From the NCBI GenBank assembly GCA_027306505.1, contig DAHUZP010000001.1, forward strand, positions 56,932-120,931: a DNA stretch of 64,000 nucleotides. Direction: 5' to 3'. Of this stretch, positions 34,778 to 44,149 are shown piece by piece. Below the pieces are notes generated by a model. The model was not told the DNA's origin. It saw nothing but the letters and a program-made list of their open reading frames with translations, and searched no databases. The stretch's first letter is position 1. Every line of letters starts with the position of its first letter. Source of the DNA: Thermoplasmata archaeon (lineage in GTDB: Archaea; Thermoplasmatota; Thermoplasmata; Lutacidiplasmatales; UBA184). Made by a program: the position numbers and the translations under genes.

Positions 34778-36895
34778 ATGTCCGAGCGACACACGGCTCC
34801 CGCGCACCGATTGAGGGACGCTGCCTCCGCCTACCTCAGGAGCGCCTCGGAGCAGGACATCGAATGGTACCCGTGGGGAGAGGAGGCCTTCGCGGTCGCG
34901 CTCGAGAAGGGTCGCCCGGTCCTGCTCGACATAGGGGGAGGGTGGTGCCATTGGTGCCACGTGATGGACGAAGGGACCTACAGCGATCCGGAGGTGGCCC
35001 GCCTCCTCCGGGAGGGGTTCGTCGCCGTCAAGGTCGATCGTGACGAGAACCCGGAGGTCGACCGACGCTACCAACAGCAGGTCCACGCCCTCTCCGGCGA
35101 AGGAGGGTGGCCCCTCACGGCGTTCTTGACCCCCCAGGGAGAGGCGTTCCTGGGAGGCACGTACTTCCCCCCGACGGACGGTCACGGCCGGCCCGGTTTC
35201 CGACGGGTGCTAAGGGAGGTTGCTCGGCTATGGCGTGAGGAGAGGGCCCAGCTCAAGGAACAGGCCGCCTCGGTCGCCGAGGGGATGCGGGCGATGCACG
35301 CCCGAGAGCACGAAGGGTCCCCCGAGCTGCCAGCCTTCGTCGAGGGCACCCTCGAGCGGTGCCTGCAGCAGTACGACCCGTCCCACGGGGGCTTCGGAGG
35401 CGCCCCAAAGTTCCCCCACCCGACTGCGGTCGCCCTCCTGCTCGAGCACGCCCATCGCACGGGGGACACCCGGAGCGCAGAGGCCGCGCGCCGGACCCTG
35501 CGCGGGATGGCCGACGGAGGGGTCTTCGACCAGTTGGAGGGCGGCTTCCATCGCTACTCGGTCGACGAAGGCTGGAGGGTGCCCCACTTCGAGAAGATGG
35601 CCATCGACAACGCCCACCTCCTCCCGGTGTTCCTCGATGGATGGAACTTCTTCGACGAACCTCGGTTCGGAGCGATCGCCTCTCAGACCGTCGCATGGGT
35701 GATGGCCGTGCTCGGTCGGGACCCCAAGGGGGGGTTCGGCGCGAGCCAGGACGCGGACAATGCTCCCGGTGACGACGGCAGCTACTTCACCTGGACCTCC
35801 ACCGAGCTCAAGTCCCTCCTCGCTCCGGAGGAGTTCCAGGCGATCCGGTGGCGCTTCGGGCTCGATGGGGAGGCCTGCATGCCCCACGACCCGTCCCAGA
35901 ACGTCCTGCAGCAGCTCTTCTCCGAGGAGGAGGTCGCGAAGCACCTCCAGGTCCCGGTGGCGAAGGTCCGGGACCTCTCCCTCCATGCCATGGAGAAGAT
36001 GCGCAGGGCCCGCTCCCAACGGCCCGAACCGGCCGTGGACCCGGCGAAGTACGCTTCGCTGAACGGGCTGCTCATCGGAGCGCTCGCATTGGCCGGTCGG
36101 GCGCTGGGGCAGGAGCCACATATCGAGCGAGCCCGGGCCTCCGCGGACCGGTTCCTCGCTGGGGCCTTCGACCCCGCGCGTGGGATCGCCCACGTCCTGG
36201 GTCCGCGCGGAGGGGAAGGCTGGGGGCTCCTTCAGGACCAGTGCGACTTCGCGCTAGGACTGCTTTCGCTATCGGAGGTGACCGGCGAAGGCCGGTACCT
36301 GGAGCGTGCCCGTGACCTCTTGCAGCTCGCGCGGCGGGAGTTCACGCTCGGACCGGAGGGCCCCCTGCGCGACCTCGCCCCTCAGCTCTACGACGGACCG
36401 AAGGTCGGCGCATGGGAGGGGGTCCACGTCCCGGTGGAGGACACGCCTCACCTCTCCGCCAACGCGTCCTACCTCCTGGCCTCCCTCCATCTCTCCGCCC
36501 TCACGGGAGCGCCCGGGGTGCCGGACGGACTAGGGGCGCGTCTCGCACCGATCGTTTCGCGCGTGCAGCATGGCGGGCTCTTCGCCGCCGGGAGCGCGCT
36601 CGCCTGCGCGCTCTTCGCCCAGCCCGCCCTTCGCGTCGTCGTGGAGGGCGAGGGCCCTGAGGCGGAAGCGCTCTGGAGGGCCGCGGTGGGATCCTACCAC
36701 CCTCGGAAGGTCCTGTTCCGCGGTGCACCTTCCCCGCCCTTCGCCCTGCCAGAGGAAGTGCTGGGCCAGACCGCCGGGTCGAACGGCCGCGCGCGTGCGC
36801 TCCTGTGCCGGGGCACGGTCTGCCGGGCCCCCATCGTACGGCCGGAGGAGCTACGAGCGGCGATCCGGTCGGAGGGCGGAGCCGCGCGAGGCTGA
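34778..36895 (+). CDS. thioredoxin-fold YyaL/Spata20-type protein (DUF255)
   Basis: A 705-residue protein of the widespread YyaL/SSP411 family. An N-terminal thioredoxin-like domain (about 1-160) carries GGGWCHWCHVMDEGTY with the conserved WCHWCHVM motif, then RDENPEVDRRYQQQV and GGWPLTAFLTP. The rest is an (alpha/alpha)6-barrel as in glycosidase-like and N-acylglucosamine epimerase folds, with FGGAPKFPHP, GGFHRYSVDEGWRVPHFEKM and SQDADNAPGDDG. Its biochemical role is not established; redox or sugar-related functions have been proposed. Length matches the family. The last 45 bases overlap the end of the convergent phosphoesterase gene. Confidence 0.92.
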   Translation: MSERHTAPAHRLRDAASAYLRSASEQDIEWYPWGEEAFAVALEKGRPVLLDIGGGWCHWCHVMDEGTYSDPEVARLLREGFVAVKVDRDENPEVDRRYQQQVHALSGEGGWPLTAFLTPQGEAFLGGTYFPPTDGHGRPGFRRVLREVARLWREERAQLKEQAASVAEGMRAMHAREHEGSPELPAFVEGTLERCLQQYDPSHGGFGGAPKFPHPTAVALLLEHAHRTGDTRSAEAARRTLRGMADGGVFDQLEGGFHRYSVDEGWRVPHFEKMAIDNAHLLPVFLDGWNFFDEPRFGAIASQTVAWVMAVLGRDPKGGFGASQDADNAPGDDGSYFTWTSTELKSLLAPEEFQAIRWRFGLDGEACMPHDPSQNVLQQLFSEEEVAKHLQVPVAKVRDLSLHAMEKMRRARSQRPEPAVDPAKYASLNGLLIGALALAGRALGQEPHIERARASADRFLAGAFDPARGIAHVLGPRGGEGWGLLQDQCDFALGLLSLSEVTGEGRYLERARDLLQLARREFTLGPEGPLRDLAPQLYDGPKVGAWEGVHVPVEDTPHLSANASYLLASLHLSALTGAPGVPDGLGARLAPIVSRVQHGGLFAAGSALACALFAQPALRVVVEGEGPEAEALWRAAVGSYHPRKVLFRGAPSPPFALPEEVLGQTAGSNGRARALLCRGTVCRAPIVRPEELRAAIRSEGGAARG

Positions 36896-37798
36896 GGTGG
36901 GGCTCTGGGACGGGGCCGACCCCAGAGGACCCCCGCCTCGTCGGTCCGTCGACATGTCCGGGAGAGACCCCGCGGTCGACGGAAGGTCCCACCGCAGTTC
37001 CCCCAGGTCGGTCCCGTCGAGGAGGTAGGCCCGGGAGTCCCCTCGGGCGAGGAAACGCCGCACGAGGAACCGGTGTCCCCGTCTCGGCTCCTCCCGGTTG
37101 AGCGCTTCGCTGGCGCAGAGAGGATTGTACGCCGGAAGGACGATCATCTCCCTAGCTCGGGGAGGCGGATGCTGCCCCTTGCGCCGACGCTCCGCCGGGG
37201 TCAGCGGGCGCATGAGCGTGCGGACCCAACATGGCTCCTTGCCGGTCCGCGCGCGCTCCGGGGATGGGGCGAGACGGAAACCCGGGTGGAGGTGGCCCGC
37301 GACCAGGATCCCGGCACGACGGAGGACCGCCTTCGAGGGCCAAGCGTGGCCATGGAAGTACCCGACCCCTTCGCGGAAGAGACCGTGCGCAGGATGGACG
37401 ATCACGGCCGCCGGCAGCGCGCGGGCAAGCCCCACGTCGTGGTTGCCCAGGACCACCTCGACCGCAAGGCCCCCCTCGAGCAGCCGCCCGAAGAACTCGT
37501 CCACCTCGGCCCGGATGTGGCGAGGCAAGCCCCGGATAGGGTCCTTCACGTCGCCCAGCAGGAGGACGCGCCGGGCGCCGGTCCTCTTCGCCGCTTCCAG
37601 GAGGCCGTGGGCGAGCCGAGGAGCTGACCCGGCCTCGGACCGGGGAGCGTGCGGGGTCGGCAAGGCGAGCCCCAAGTGTATGTCGGAAGCGACGAGCAGG
37701 GGCTCGCTGGCCCGGACGAGCAGGATAGGAGCACCAGGGACCGGCTCAAGTCTGGGGACCACGGTCCGATCGTCGCGGCCCCGGTCCATCGGACCCAC
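36851..37798 (-). CDS. metallophosphoesterase (archaeal SbcD-related)
   Basis: A 315-residue calcineurin-like phosphoesterase. Metal-site motifs are in order: SDIHLG (about 39), LLGDVKDP, VLGNHDVG and AGHLHPG, with the FHGHAWPS segment of the archaeal MJ0037-type subgroup. These small stand-alone enzymes are related to Mre11/SbcD, but their substrate is usually unknown. The last 60 residues are variable and Arg/Gly/Ser-rich. The 3' end overlaps the convergent YyaL-type gene by 45 bases, so the two messages would be complementary there. The ATG at 37789 is an alternative start. Confidence 0.86.
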   Translation of the reverse strand: MGPMDRGRDDRTVVPRLEPVPGAPILLVRASEPLLVASDIHLGLALPTPHAPRSEAGSAPRLAHGLLEAAKRTGARRVLLLGDVKDPIRGLPRHIRAEVDEFFGRLLEGGLAVEVVLGNHDVGLARALPAAVIVHPAHGLFREGVGYFHGHAWPSKAVLRRAGILVAGHLHPGFRLAPSPERARTGKEPCWVRTLMRPLTPAERRRKGQHPPPRAREMIVLPAYNPLCASEALNREEPRRGHRFLVRRFLARGDSRAYLLDGTDLGELRWDLPSTAGSLPDMSTDRRGGGPLGSAPSQSPTSASRGSALRPDRRS

Positions 37799-37908
37799 GA
37801 CGGCGCCGAGGAGGGCCAGGTCTTGACGATGCCCACCGAAGCCCGATCCGCGCGGTTCGCGCGGTCCGCGCGGCCCGCGAGTCCCTCGCGTCCCTTTCGG
37901 CGGCGAGG

Positions 37909-37916
37909 ATACATAT
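37909..37916 (+). promoter_or_regulatory. TATA-like box
   Basis: ATACATAT, centred about 16 bases before the ATG at 37929 and 28 before the in-frame ATG at 37941. The distance would suit a leaderless start at 37941, while GGAGGGG at 37918-37924 would suit translation from 37929. Confidence 0.45.
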
Positions 37917-37928
37917 GGAGGGGACCCA

Positions 37929-39779
37929 ATGGTGAATGCAATGGTGGTCGGCCCGGAGGTCTACGCCCCCGCCGAACATCTCATCATTTCGGTGGACCGG
38001 AGCCTAGGGATCCTTGATCCTCAGCACGGAGTGGAGCGCCCGGCCCCTCTGGTCCGGCAGACGATCATGGAGGCGATGGCCGAGCTTTCCGCGACGGCTC
38101 GGATCTTCATCACGCTCCTCGCGAACGCGGAGGTCGCGCCACCCCCTGGCCCTCGTCGGGACCGCTCGGTGCAGATGATGCAGGGCCTGATGGAGGACAT
38201 GAACACGGTCACCAACTGGATGAACGTGTACGTGGCGAGCCTCACCGGCCCTTCCCGCTCCCGGAGCGTCCGCGTCGACGTTCCCTACCTCATGGTCAAG
38301 CGGTTGCGGGACCGCATCGCAGAGCTCTACCTGCACCTCCACCCGGGGAATGTGCCCTCCGAACCGGCGTCTCCCCGCGCCGCACCACCGACGGCGCCTC
38401 CCGTCGCTCCTCCGCGCGCCGTGGGGGCGTCCGCCGCCCCGATCTCGGCGCCTCCACCGGCCCGCGCCCTTCCTCCGACGACCGCGCTGCGGCCCGTCGC
38501 CTACCCGGGGCCACCCGCTCCCGCACCCGTCCCTGCGAGACTGCCCGAGGGCGTGACCCTCTTCGTACCAGCTTCCGTCCAGCAGCGACTCTTGCCTCCG
38601 CCCCCCGCGCGTAGCGCGCCCCCTCCAGCGTCCACGCCCCCACAGCCCACGCCCTACGGGGCTCCCCCGTCTTCTCCCCCACCCCGCCCGAGCCCCCAGC
38701 CAGGGGGCGCACCGGCCCCCTCCGCCGCTCCGGTCCCCGTCGCTCCACGCCATGCATCCCCGCCTTTGACCGCGGTCGTTCGCCCCGCGCCCGTCCAGCC
38801 GGCGGGAGCGGCCCCCCGAGCGGCCCCGGTCGGTCCCGGTGTTCCTGTCACCCCCGGGGTCCGACCTGCGACGGCTCCCGTCCAGGGCGGACCCAACGCG
38901 GGAGCCTCACGTCCTGCGGGTTTCCCGGCCCGACCCGCGGGTGCGACCCAGGTCGGCCCCGCTCTCCGACCTCCGGCCACAGCCCCCGCCGGGACCGCGC
39001 CCTCTCCCCGACCGATCACCCCTCCCCCGGCCGCCGCTCGCCCCGCCGCTGCGGGGCCCGGGACACCGGCGCCCGACCGCGCAGCTGCAACGGCTTCGAC
39101 CGCGCCCCCTCAAGCGCCTGCTGCGACCACTCCTGTCGCGCCCGCTCCCGCGCCACCTCCTCCACCTCCTCCACCTCCTCCACCTCCTCCACCGCCCCCA
39201 CCTCCGCCGCCCGCCCCGGCTGCGACACCCCCGACCGGCCCAGAGGGCCCGGAAGCTACCGCACAAGCGATCCCAGCTCCTGCCCCACCAGTGGAGAAGG
39301 CGCCGGAGCCGACCGCCCCGCAGTCGCCTAGCCCGCCCTCGGCCGTCCGGAGCCCCACGGCTGCCCGGACGAAGGGGAAGACCCAAGGAGGAGGGGTGGT
39401 CCGAAAGGGTGGGAAGGCGCCTGGTGGCCCCGTTCTGGGGACCAGGGCCAACGAGCGATCGGCGACCGGGGGCACCCCCCAGGCCGGGCGAACATCGAAG
39501 AGCGAGAAGCGCGAGGCGGCTCCCGCCTCCTCCCTCGCGGGCTCCGAAGCTCCCGCGAGGTCCCTCTCGGTCACCAAGCCCCCGGCGGGCGCCCGAGCGG
39601 AAGCTGGCGTGAAGGGTCCCCCAGCCTCCGCCAGCGTCCCCGGCGAGGAAGGGAGCCCTAGGAAGGGGAGCGCGGCAGGGGGCAAGCGCAGCGCTTCCCG
39701 CCGTCGGAGCACCCCGAACAAGCGCGAGGCCGGGGCGGACGAAGCCAGCGGGGACCCGCCCGGTTCCTCCTCGGCGTGA
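37929..39779 (+). CDS. protein with small helical domain and very long proline/alanine-rich tail
   Basis: A 616-residue protein of no family I recognise. Residues 1-145 look folded and mostly helical: AEHLIISVDRSLGILDP, RQTIMEAMAELSATARIFITLLA, SVQMMQGLMEDMNTVTNWMNVYVASL and VPYLMVKRLRDRIAELYLHL. From about 150 on it is Pro/Ala/Thr-rich, including a proline run near residue 420, then a basic Lys/Arg/Ser-rich end (from GKTQGGGVVRKGGK). No signal peptide or membrane helix is visible, so it is probably cytoplasmic. Start choice between ATG 37929 and 37941 is open. A linker or scaffold role is a guess. Confidence 0.65.
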   Translation: MVNAMVVGPEVYAPAEHLIISVDRSLGILDPQHGVERPAPLVRQTIMEAMAELSATARIFITLLANAEVAPPPGPRRDRSVQMMQGLMEDMNTVTNWMNVYVASLTGPSRSRSVRVDVPYLMVKRLRDRIAELYLHLHPGNVPSEPASPRAAPPTAPPVAPPRAVGASAAPISAPPPARALPPTTALRPVAYPGPPAPAPVPARLPEGVTLFVPASVQQRLLPPPPARSAPPPASTPPQPTPYGAPPSSPPPRPSPQPGGAPAPSAAPVPVAPRHASPPLTAVVRPAPVQPAGAAPRAAPVGPGVPVTPGVRPATAPVQGGPNAGASRPAGFPARPAGATQVGPALRPPATAPAGTAPSPRPITPPPAAARPAAAGPGTPAPDRAAATASTAPPQAPAATTPVAPAPAPPPPPPPPPPPPPPPPPPPPAPAATPPTGPEGPEATAQAIPAPAPPVEKAPEPTAPQSPSPPSAVRSPTAARTKGKTQGGGVVRKGGKAPGGPVLGTRANERSATGGTPQAGRTSKSEKREAAPASSLAGSEAPARSLSVTKPPAGARAEAGVKGPPASASVPGEEGSPRKGSAAGGKRSASRRRSTPNKREAGADEASGDPPGSSSA

Positions 39780-39863
39780 GAGGGGGGACGGAGGGGTGTC
39801 CTCCGACAGGCCCCTCCCCCACCATTAAGAGGGCACGTCACTTCGTCGTGGACGCCGTCGCTC

Positions 39864-40877
39864 ATGTTCTCGAACCGGGAGGAAGCGCTCGTCCAGGTCA
39901 GCGAGCTCCTTCGTCGAGCGGGCTTCTACCTGTTCGATGTCCACCACGTCCGCCCGACCCCTTTCGACCTCATCGCGCGTCGTGACTCGACCCTCCTTCT
40001 GCTGAAGGTGCTCAAGAACGCGGACGCGCTCGGTCCCGACGACGCCTCGTTGTTGCGGCTCGTGGCCCAGGCGATGGGGGCGGTCCCGATCGTCATCGGG
40101 GGCACCTCGGGACCCCACGCGCTGGAGAGCGGGATCCTCTACTCCCGTCACGGCGTGGTCATCCTCTCGCTGGAGACGCTGGTGGAGTACCTGGCGGAAG
40201 GGATCCCACCCATCCTGGTCTCGGGCCCGGGTGGGAAGTTCGCCCGGGTCGATGGACGCCAGCTCCGGCGTACCCGGGAGGTCCGGGGGCTCTCCCTCGC
40301 CGCCGTCGCGGATGCGGCGGGGGTCTCCCGACGCACGATCCAGCTCTACGAGGAGGGGGCCGGGGCGGACCTCTCGATCCTCGACCGCCTGGAGCGCTTC
40401 CTCGCGGTGCAGCTCGCGATCCCCCTCGATCCCTTCGCGGAGGGGGTCGTGGGACCCTACCGCGGGGCCGCAGAGGAGGACCGCCCCCTGCCGGGCCCCC
40501 CCGCCCGGGGACCCGCCCAGCGTGCCGCCTCGCCACGCGGTCCTCTGCCAGCCGCCCTCGCCGAGGAGCTCAACGAGAGGGGATGGGACCTCATCATCAC
40601 GCTCCGAACCCCCTTCGACGTGCTCGCCCGGGACGGGCGACACCGGGAGGAGCGGGTGCTGATCGGGGTGGGCGACCTGCAGAGCGCGGAGCGGCGCTCG
40701 CGCCTGCTCTTCCACGTCGCGCGCGTGGCCGAGGGGGAGAGCCTCTTCGTCGTGCCGGACCGACGCTCCCGGACGAACATGGAAGGCGTACCTCTCGTGA
40801 GCTACCAGGAGCTCCGACAGCACGCAGGACCCGAGGAGCTGCGAGAGCTCCTGCGTGAGCGACGGCGACGGCCGTGA
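39864..40877 (+). CDS. archaeal XRE-type transcriptional regulator (COG1395)
   Basis: A 337-residue protein with the layout of the archaeal COG1395 regulators. An N-terminal domain (1-120) resembles a restriction-endonuclease-like fold (REEALVQVSELLRRAGFYLF, HHVRPTPFDLIARRDSTLLL). A Cro/C1 helix-turn-helix follows at about 132-185 (QLRRTREVRGLSLAAVADAAGVSRRTIQLYEEG, in parts), and a second copy of the N-terminal type ends the protein (LAEELNERGWDLIITLRTPFDVLARD). The HTH is intact. A TATA-like CATTAAGAG lies 35-40 bases upstream. It leads a run of overlapping genes (GTGA, ATGA) up to the kinases and CHAD protein and may regulate them. Confidence 0.82.
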   Translation: MFSNREEALVQVSELLRRAGFYLFDVHHVRPTPFDLIARRDSTLLLLKVLKNADALGPDDASLLRLVAQAMGAVPIVIGGTSGPHALESGILYSRHGVVILSLETLVEYLAEGIPPILVSGPGGKFARVDGRQLRRTREVRGLSLAAVADAAGVSRRTIQLYEEGAGADLSILDRLERFLAVQLAIPLDPFAEGVVGPYRGAAEEDRPLPGPPARGPAQRAASPRGPLPAALAEELNERGWDLIITLRTPFDVLARDGRHREERVLIGVGDLQSAERRSRLLFHVARVAEGESLFVVPDRRSRTNMEGVPLVSYQELRQHAGPEELRELLRERRRRP

Positions 40878-41626
40878 AGGCAGCGGAGGGATCGAACCCC
40901 TACCCGATCCTCCTTCTGGGAGCGGTACGGGGGAGCCTCGCGGAAGCGACCAAGGTCGTCGCCGACCTCGAGCGTTTCGCTCCCGACCGGCTCGCCCTCG
41001 GGCTCTCCCCCGAGGAGGTCCAGGCCCTTCAGGAGCACTTCGCGGACCCCTACCAGGAGCCTTGGGTCCCCCTGGCCTCCATCGAGCTCGCCTACGCCAG
41101 GGGGATCGCTCGCTTCGGCCCTGCTCGGGTCCCCTCCCCCTCGTTCCTCGCATCCCTTCGGTGGGCGCGCGCGCGCGGGCTGCCGGTGGACGGGATCGAG
41201 CCGGGGGACGAGGCGTACGGCTCCCTCTTCGTCGACCACGTCGGGTTCTTCGACCTCGTCCGGAGGACCCGCGCGGAGCGTTCCCTGGGCAAGCGCCCGC
41301 CGGAGGAGGAGAACGCGGAGGCCTTCGCTCTCGCCTGGGAGACCCGGGCTCAGGTGGGGGGGGGCTCCCACGCCCTCTTGAAGGTCCGAGCGGAGCACGT
41401 CGCGAAGGGTCTGCGGCATCTATGTACTAGCAGGATGCCCTCCGGAGGCGCCCGCCCCTCGAGCGCATCGCTCAAGAACCGGGTCGCTCTGGTGGCCGAC
41501 GTGGAGCGCTTCCGTCTCCTGCTCGAGACCACCGCACAGCAGCTCGGAGAGGACCTGCGGGAGCGCGGGCGTTCCGGTGGGGGGCCCACCTCCGGCGGCT
41601 CCGCTCCGCTCAGGAGCGGACCATGA
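40874..41626 (+). CDS. conserved-looking protein of unknown function
   Basis: A 250-residue protein starting at a GTG that overlaps the stop of the regulator (GTGA) and ending in an ATGA overlap with the exopolyphosphatase gene. The folded part (5-150) starts YPILLLGAVRGSLAEATKVV and continues DRLALGLSPEEVQALQEHF, which is distantly like the opening of TraB/PrgY-type domains, but I cannot confirm this. A second helical part (SLKNRVALVADVERFRLLLE) lies near 200-235; the end is Gly/Ser/Arg-rich. No membrane segments. Its place in the cluster hints at phosphate or polyphosphate metabolism. Confidence 0.7.
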   Translation: MKAAEGSNPYPILLLGAVRGSLAEATKVVADLERFAPDRLALGLSPEEVQALQEHFADPYQEPWVPLASIELAYARGIARFGPARVPSPSFLASLRWARARGLPVDGIEPGDEAYGSLFVDHVGFFDLVRRTRAERSLGKRPPEEENAEAFALAWETRAQVGGGSHALLKVRAEHVAKGLRHLCTSRMPSGGARPSSASLKNRVALVADVERFRLLLETTAQQLGEDLRERGRSGGGPTSGGSAPLRSGP

Positions 41627-43326
41627 GCGCGAGCGAAGCCTCGATGGTCACGGTCCATGAGCCACCGCCGGTCCGAGAGGAGGGGGCGGGGCGCCGCACG
41701 CTGGTGCACCGTCTGCTCGAAGGGTCCGGCCGCTTCGAGCTCTACGACCTCACCGGCTCCGTCCTGGAGGAGCGGACCCCCGCCCCGGGGACGGGCACAC
41801 TCCGCGGTCGTCTCAGCCGACCCTTCGCCGTGATCGACCTCGGATCGAACACGGCCCGGCTCGTGGTTTATCGCAGCGCCCCCGTGGGCCCCCCCTGGAG
41901 CGTCTTCGAGAGCAAGGACAGCCCACGCCTCGTCGAGGACCTCCAGAAGGACGGTCGGCTCGCCGACACGACGCGGCGCCGAGGCCTTTCGACCCTCGTA
42001 CGCTTCCGCCGGCTGCTCGAGGTGCACGGAGTGCGTGACATCCGGGCCGTCGCGACGAGCGCCGTCCGGGAGGCGCCGAACCGTTCCGCGTTCACGAGCG
42101 AGGTCCACCGACGCTGCGGCTTCCGCCTCCGCATCCTCTCCGCCGCCGACGAGGCGCGCTTCGCCTACCTGGGGGTCGCGAGCTCGCTCGCTCTGGACAA
42201 CCACCTCATCGTGGACCTGGGTGGAGGCTCCCTCCAGGCGATGGCCGTTCGCCGCGGCCACCTGCGGGAGAGCCTCTCGCTGCCGATGGGCGCGCTTCGG
42301 ATGCACCGGCGGTTCCTCGAGCATGACCCGCCGAAGCGAAGGGAGCTCGAGGAGTTGGAGAACCACATCGAGAAGGGCCTCCGCCCGCTCGACGCCCTCG
42401 TGACCTCTCGGGAGGAGGGGCGGGAGCGGCTCATCGGGGTCGGAGGCACCACGCGGAGCCTCGCCCACGTGATGCAGGCGATCCGTGGCTACCCGCTCCC
42501 TCGCGTCCACGGCTACACGCTGCGTACCCGGGACCTCGAGCGACTCTACGAGATCCTCTCGCAAAGCTCCGTTGCGGTGCGCCGGGAGACGCCGGGGCTC
42601 TCCGCCGACCGGGCCGACATCGTGGTCGCCGGCCTCGCGGTCATCCTGGGCGTGCTCCACGGGCGGGGGGCCGACCGGCTCACCGTGTCGGGGTGCGGCA
42701 TCCGGGAGGGTGTCGCCCTGGAAGCGCTGGGCCGCGGGCTCCCCGGCTCCGCCGAGGAGATGGCGCGGGGAAGCGCGCTCGCGACCCTTTGGTCGATCGG
42801 CACGGACATCGCGCATGCCCGGAGGGTCCGGGAGATCGCGCTCGACCTCTTCGACCTCACACAGCGCCACCACGAGCTCGAGCCTCGCGGTGAGGAGCGC
42901 CTGGCCCTGGAAGTGGCCGCACTGCTGCACGACGTGGGAACGGCCTTCTCCTATCCGGGGCATGCCTCCCATTCGGCCTACGTCCTGCGGAGCCGGCCGC
43001 TCTACGGCCTCTCTCATCGGGGCTTCCTCTTGGCCTCCCTCGCGGCGGGGATGCACGAAGGCGACGACCTGCCCGGAGGGACCGCGAAGCGCTACCCATC
43101 GGTCCTCGGGGAGGAGGACATGGACATCGCCCGCGCCTTGGGGGGCATGCTGGCCCTCGCGGAGTCGGTGGGGGACCTGCGCCCCCGACCGCGCTTCCGT
43201 CGGCTCGGGAACCGGCTCATGATGCGGCTCCCGGGGGGGGTCGCCCCGAACCGCCGTCTCTTTGAGCGCGCCTCCCGCTGGCTCGAGCGGTCCGTTGGGG
43301 TGGAGGTGGACGTCCGTGCGTCATGA
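41623..43326 (+). CDS. ppx: Ppx/GppA-type exopolyphosphatase with HD domain
   Basis: A 567-residue protein. After about 60 variable residues comes an actin-like ATPase fold: FAVIDLGSNTARLVVYR (phosphate loop 1), RAVATSAVREAPN, LRILSAADEARFAYLGVAS and VDLGGGSLQAM (loop 2), the signature of exopolyphosphatase/pppGpp phosphohydrolases. From about 400 an HD-like domain follows (ALEVAALLHDVGTAFSYPGHASHSAYVL), as in long Ppx proteins. It should release phosphate from polyphosphate in the cytosol. It overlaps the gene before it (ATGA) and is followed by two kinase paralogues and a CHAD protein, a domain known to go with polyphosphate. Confidence 0.9.
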   Translation: MSASEASMVTVHEPPPVREEGAGRRTLVHRLLEGSGRFELYDLTGSVLEERTPAPGTGTLRGRLSRPFAVIDLGSNTARLVVYRSAPVGPPWSVFESKDSPRLVEDLQKDGRLADTTRRRGLSTLVRFRRLLEVHGVRDIRAVATSAVREAPNRSAFTSEVHRRCGFRLRILSAADEARFAYLGVASSLALDNHLIVDLGGGSLQAMAVRRGHLRESLSLPMGALRMHRRFLEHDPPKRRELEELENHIEKGLRPLDALVTSREEGRERLIGVGGTTRSLAHVMQAIRGYPLPRVHGYTLRTRDLERLYEILSQSSVAVRRETPGLSADRADIVVAGLAVILGVLHGRGADRLTVSGCGIREGVALEALGRGLPGSAEEMARGSALATLWSIGTDIAHARRVREIALDLFDLTQRHHELEPRGEERLALEVAALLHDVGTAFSYPGHASHSAYVLRSRPLYGLSHRGFLLASLAAGMHEGDDLPGGTAKRYPSVLGEEDMDIARALGGMLALAESVGDLRPRPRFRRLGNRLMMRLPGGVAPNRRLFERASRWLERSVGVEVDVRAS

Positions 43327-43339
43327 GCGGGGCCGGTCC

Positions 43340-44128
43340 GTGAGCAGACCGTCCTCCCGGGGAGCCCCGACCCCCCCCGGGGTCCTGGGCGACCTCGTGG
43401 AAGGGTCCCTTACCCGCGGTAAGCTGGACGGTAACGAGGGGAAGGGCGCTCTCCCCCGCCATCCCGGCCGGCTCATCGTGTTCGAGGGGTTGGATGGGAG
43501 CGGGAAGTCCACACAGGCCCATCTCCTGCTGAAGTGGCTCTCCGCTCGGGGCTACCGTGCGTTCTTCACCGAGTGGAACTCCTCCGACCTCGTTTCTTCG
43601 ATCATCCGCCGTGGCAAGAAGAAGAACCTCCTCACCCCGACCACCTTCTCCCTCCTCCACGCGACGGACTTCGCGGACCGCTTCGAGAGGAACATCCTCC
43701 CCCCCCTGCGGGCCGGTTACATCGTCATCTGCGACCGCTACATCTTCACGGCCTTCTCCCGCGACGTGGCGCGCGGCTGCGACCCGGAGTGGGTGCGCAA
43801 CCTCTACGCCTTCGCGCCTCCACCGGACAAGACCTTCTACTTCCGGGTCCCGGTGGAGACGGCCCACCGGCGAAAGGAGGCCTCCCGGATGAAGATCAAG
43901 TACTACGAGGCCGGGATGGACCTCAACCTCTCCGACGACGTGACCGAGAGCTACCTGCGCTTCCAGGGGATGATGAAGCGCCAGTACGACCTGCTCGCCC
44001 GGACCGAAGGGTTCCAGGTCATCGATGCGGAACAGGACATCGAAGCGCTGCAAAAGAGCGTGCGGGCCGCCATCCGGCCCCTGCTCGGAGGTTTCCCGAA
44101 GGAGGAGGTCCTGGTGCATGGGGACTGA
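43340..44128 (+). CDS. thymidylate-kinase-like P-loop kinase, copy 1
   Basis: A 262-residue kinase starting at the GTG 43340 (another GTG at 43316). The P-loop is VFEGLDGSGKSTQ with lysine at about 56, followed by LLKWLSARGYRAFFTEW, ATDFADRFERNI and VICDRYIFTAFSRDVARG (DRY motif). The shape is that of dTMP kinase, but the substrate loop (ADPPDK-type FAPPPDKTFYFRVPVE) and the AGMDLNLSDDV segment differ from ordinary Tmk. It lies between Ppx-HD and a sister gene with an altered P-loop. It may act on dTMP, on another nucleotide, or with polyphosphate as PPK2 enzymes do; the last is context-based only. Confidence 0.82.
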   Translation: MSRPSSRGAPTPPGVLGDLVEGSLTRGKLDGNEGKGALPRHPGRLIVFEGLDGSGKSTQAHLLLKWLSARGYRAFFTEWNSSDLVSSIIRRGKKKNLLTPTTFSLLHATDFADRFERNILPPLRAGYIVICDRYIFTAFSRDVARGCDPEWVRNLYAFAPPPDKTFYFRVPVETAHRRKEASRMKIKYYEAGMDLNLSDDVTESYLRFQGMMKRQYDLLARTEGFQVIDAEQDIEALQKSVRAAIRPLLGGFPKEEVLVHGD

Positions 44129-44149
44129 ACCGCTCCGGGGGGTGCCGGG

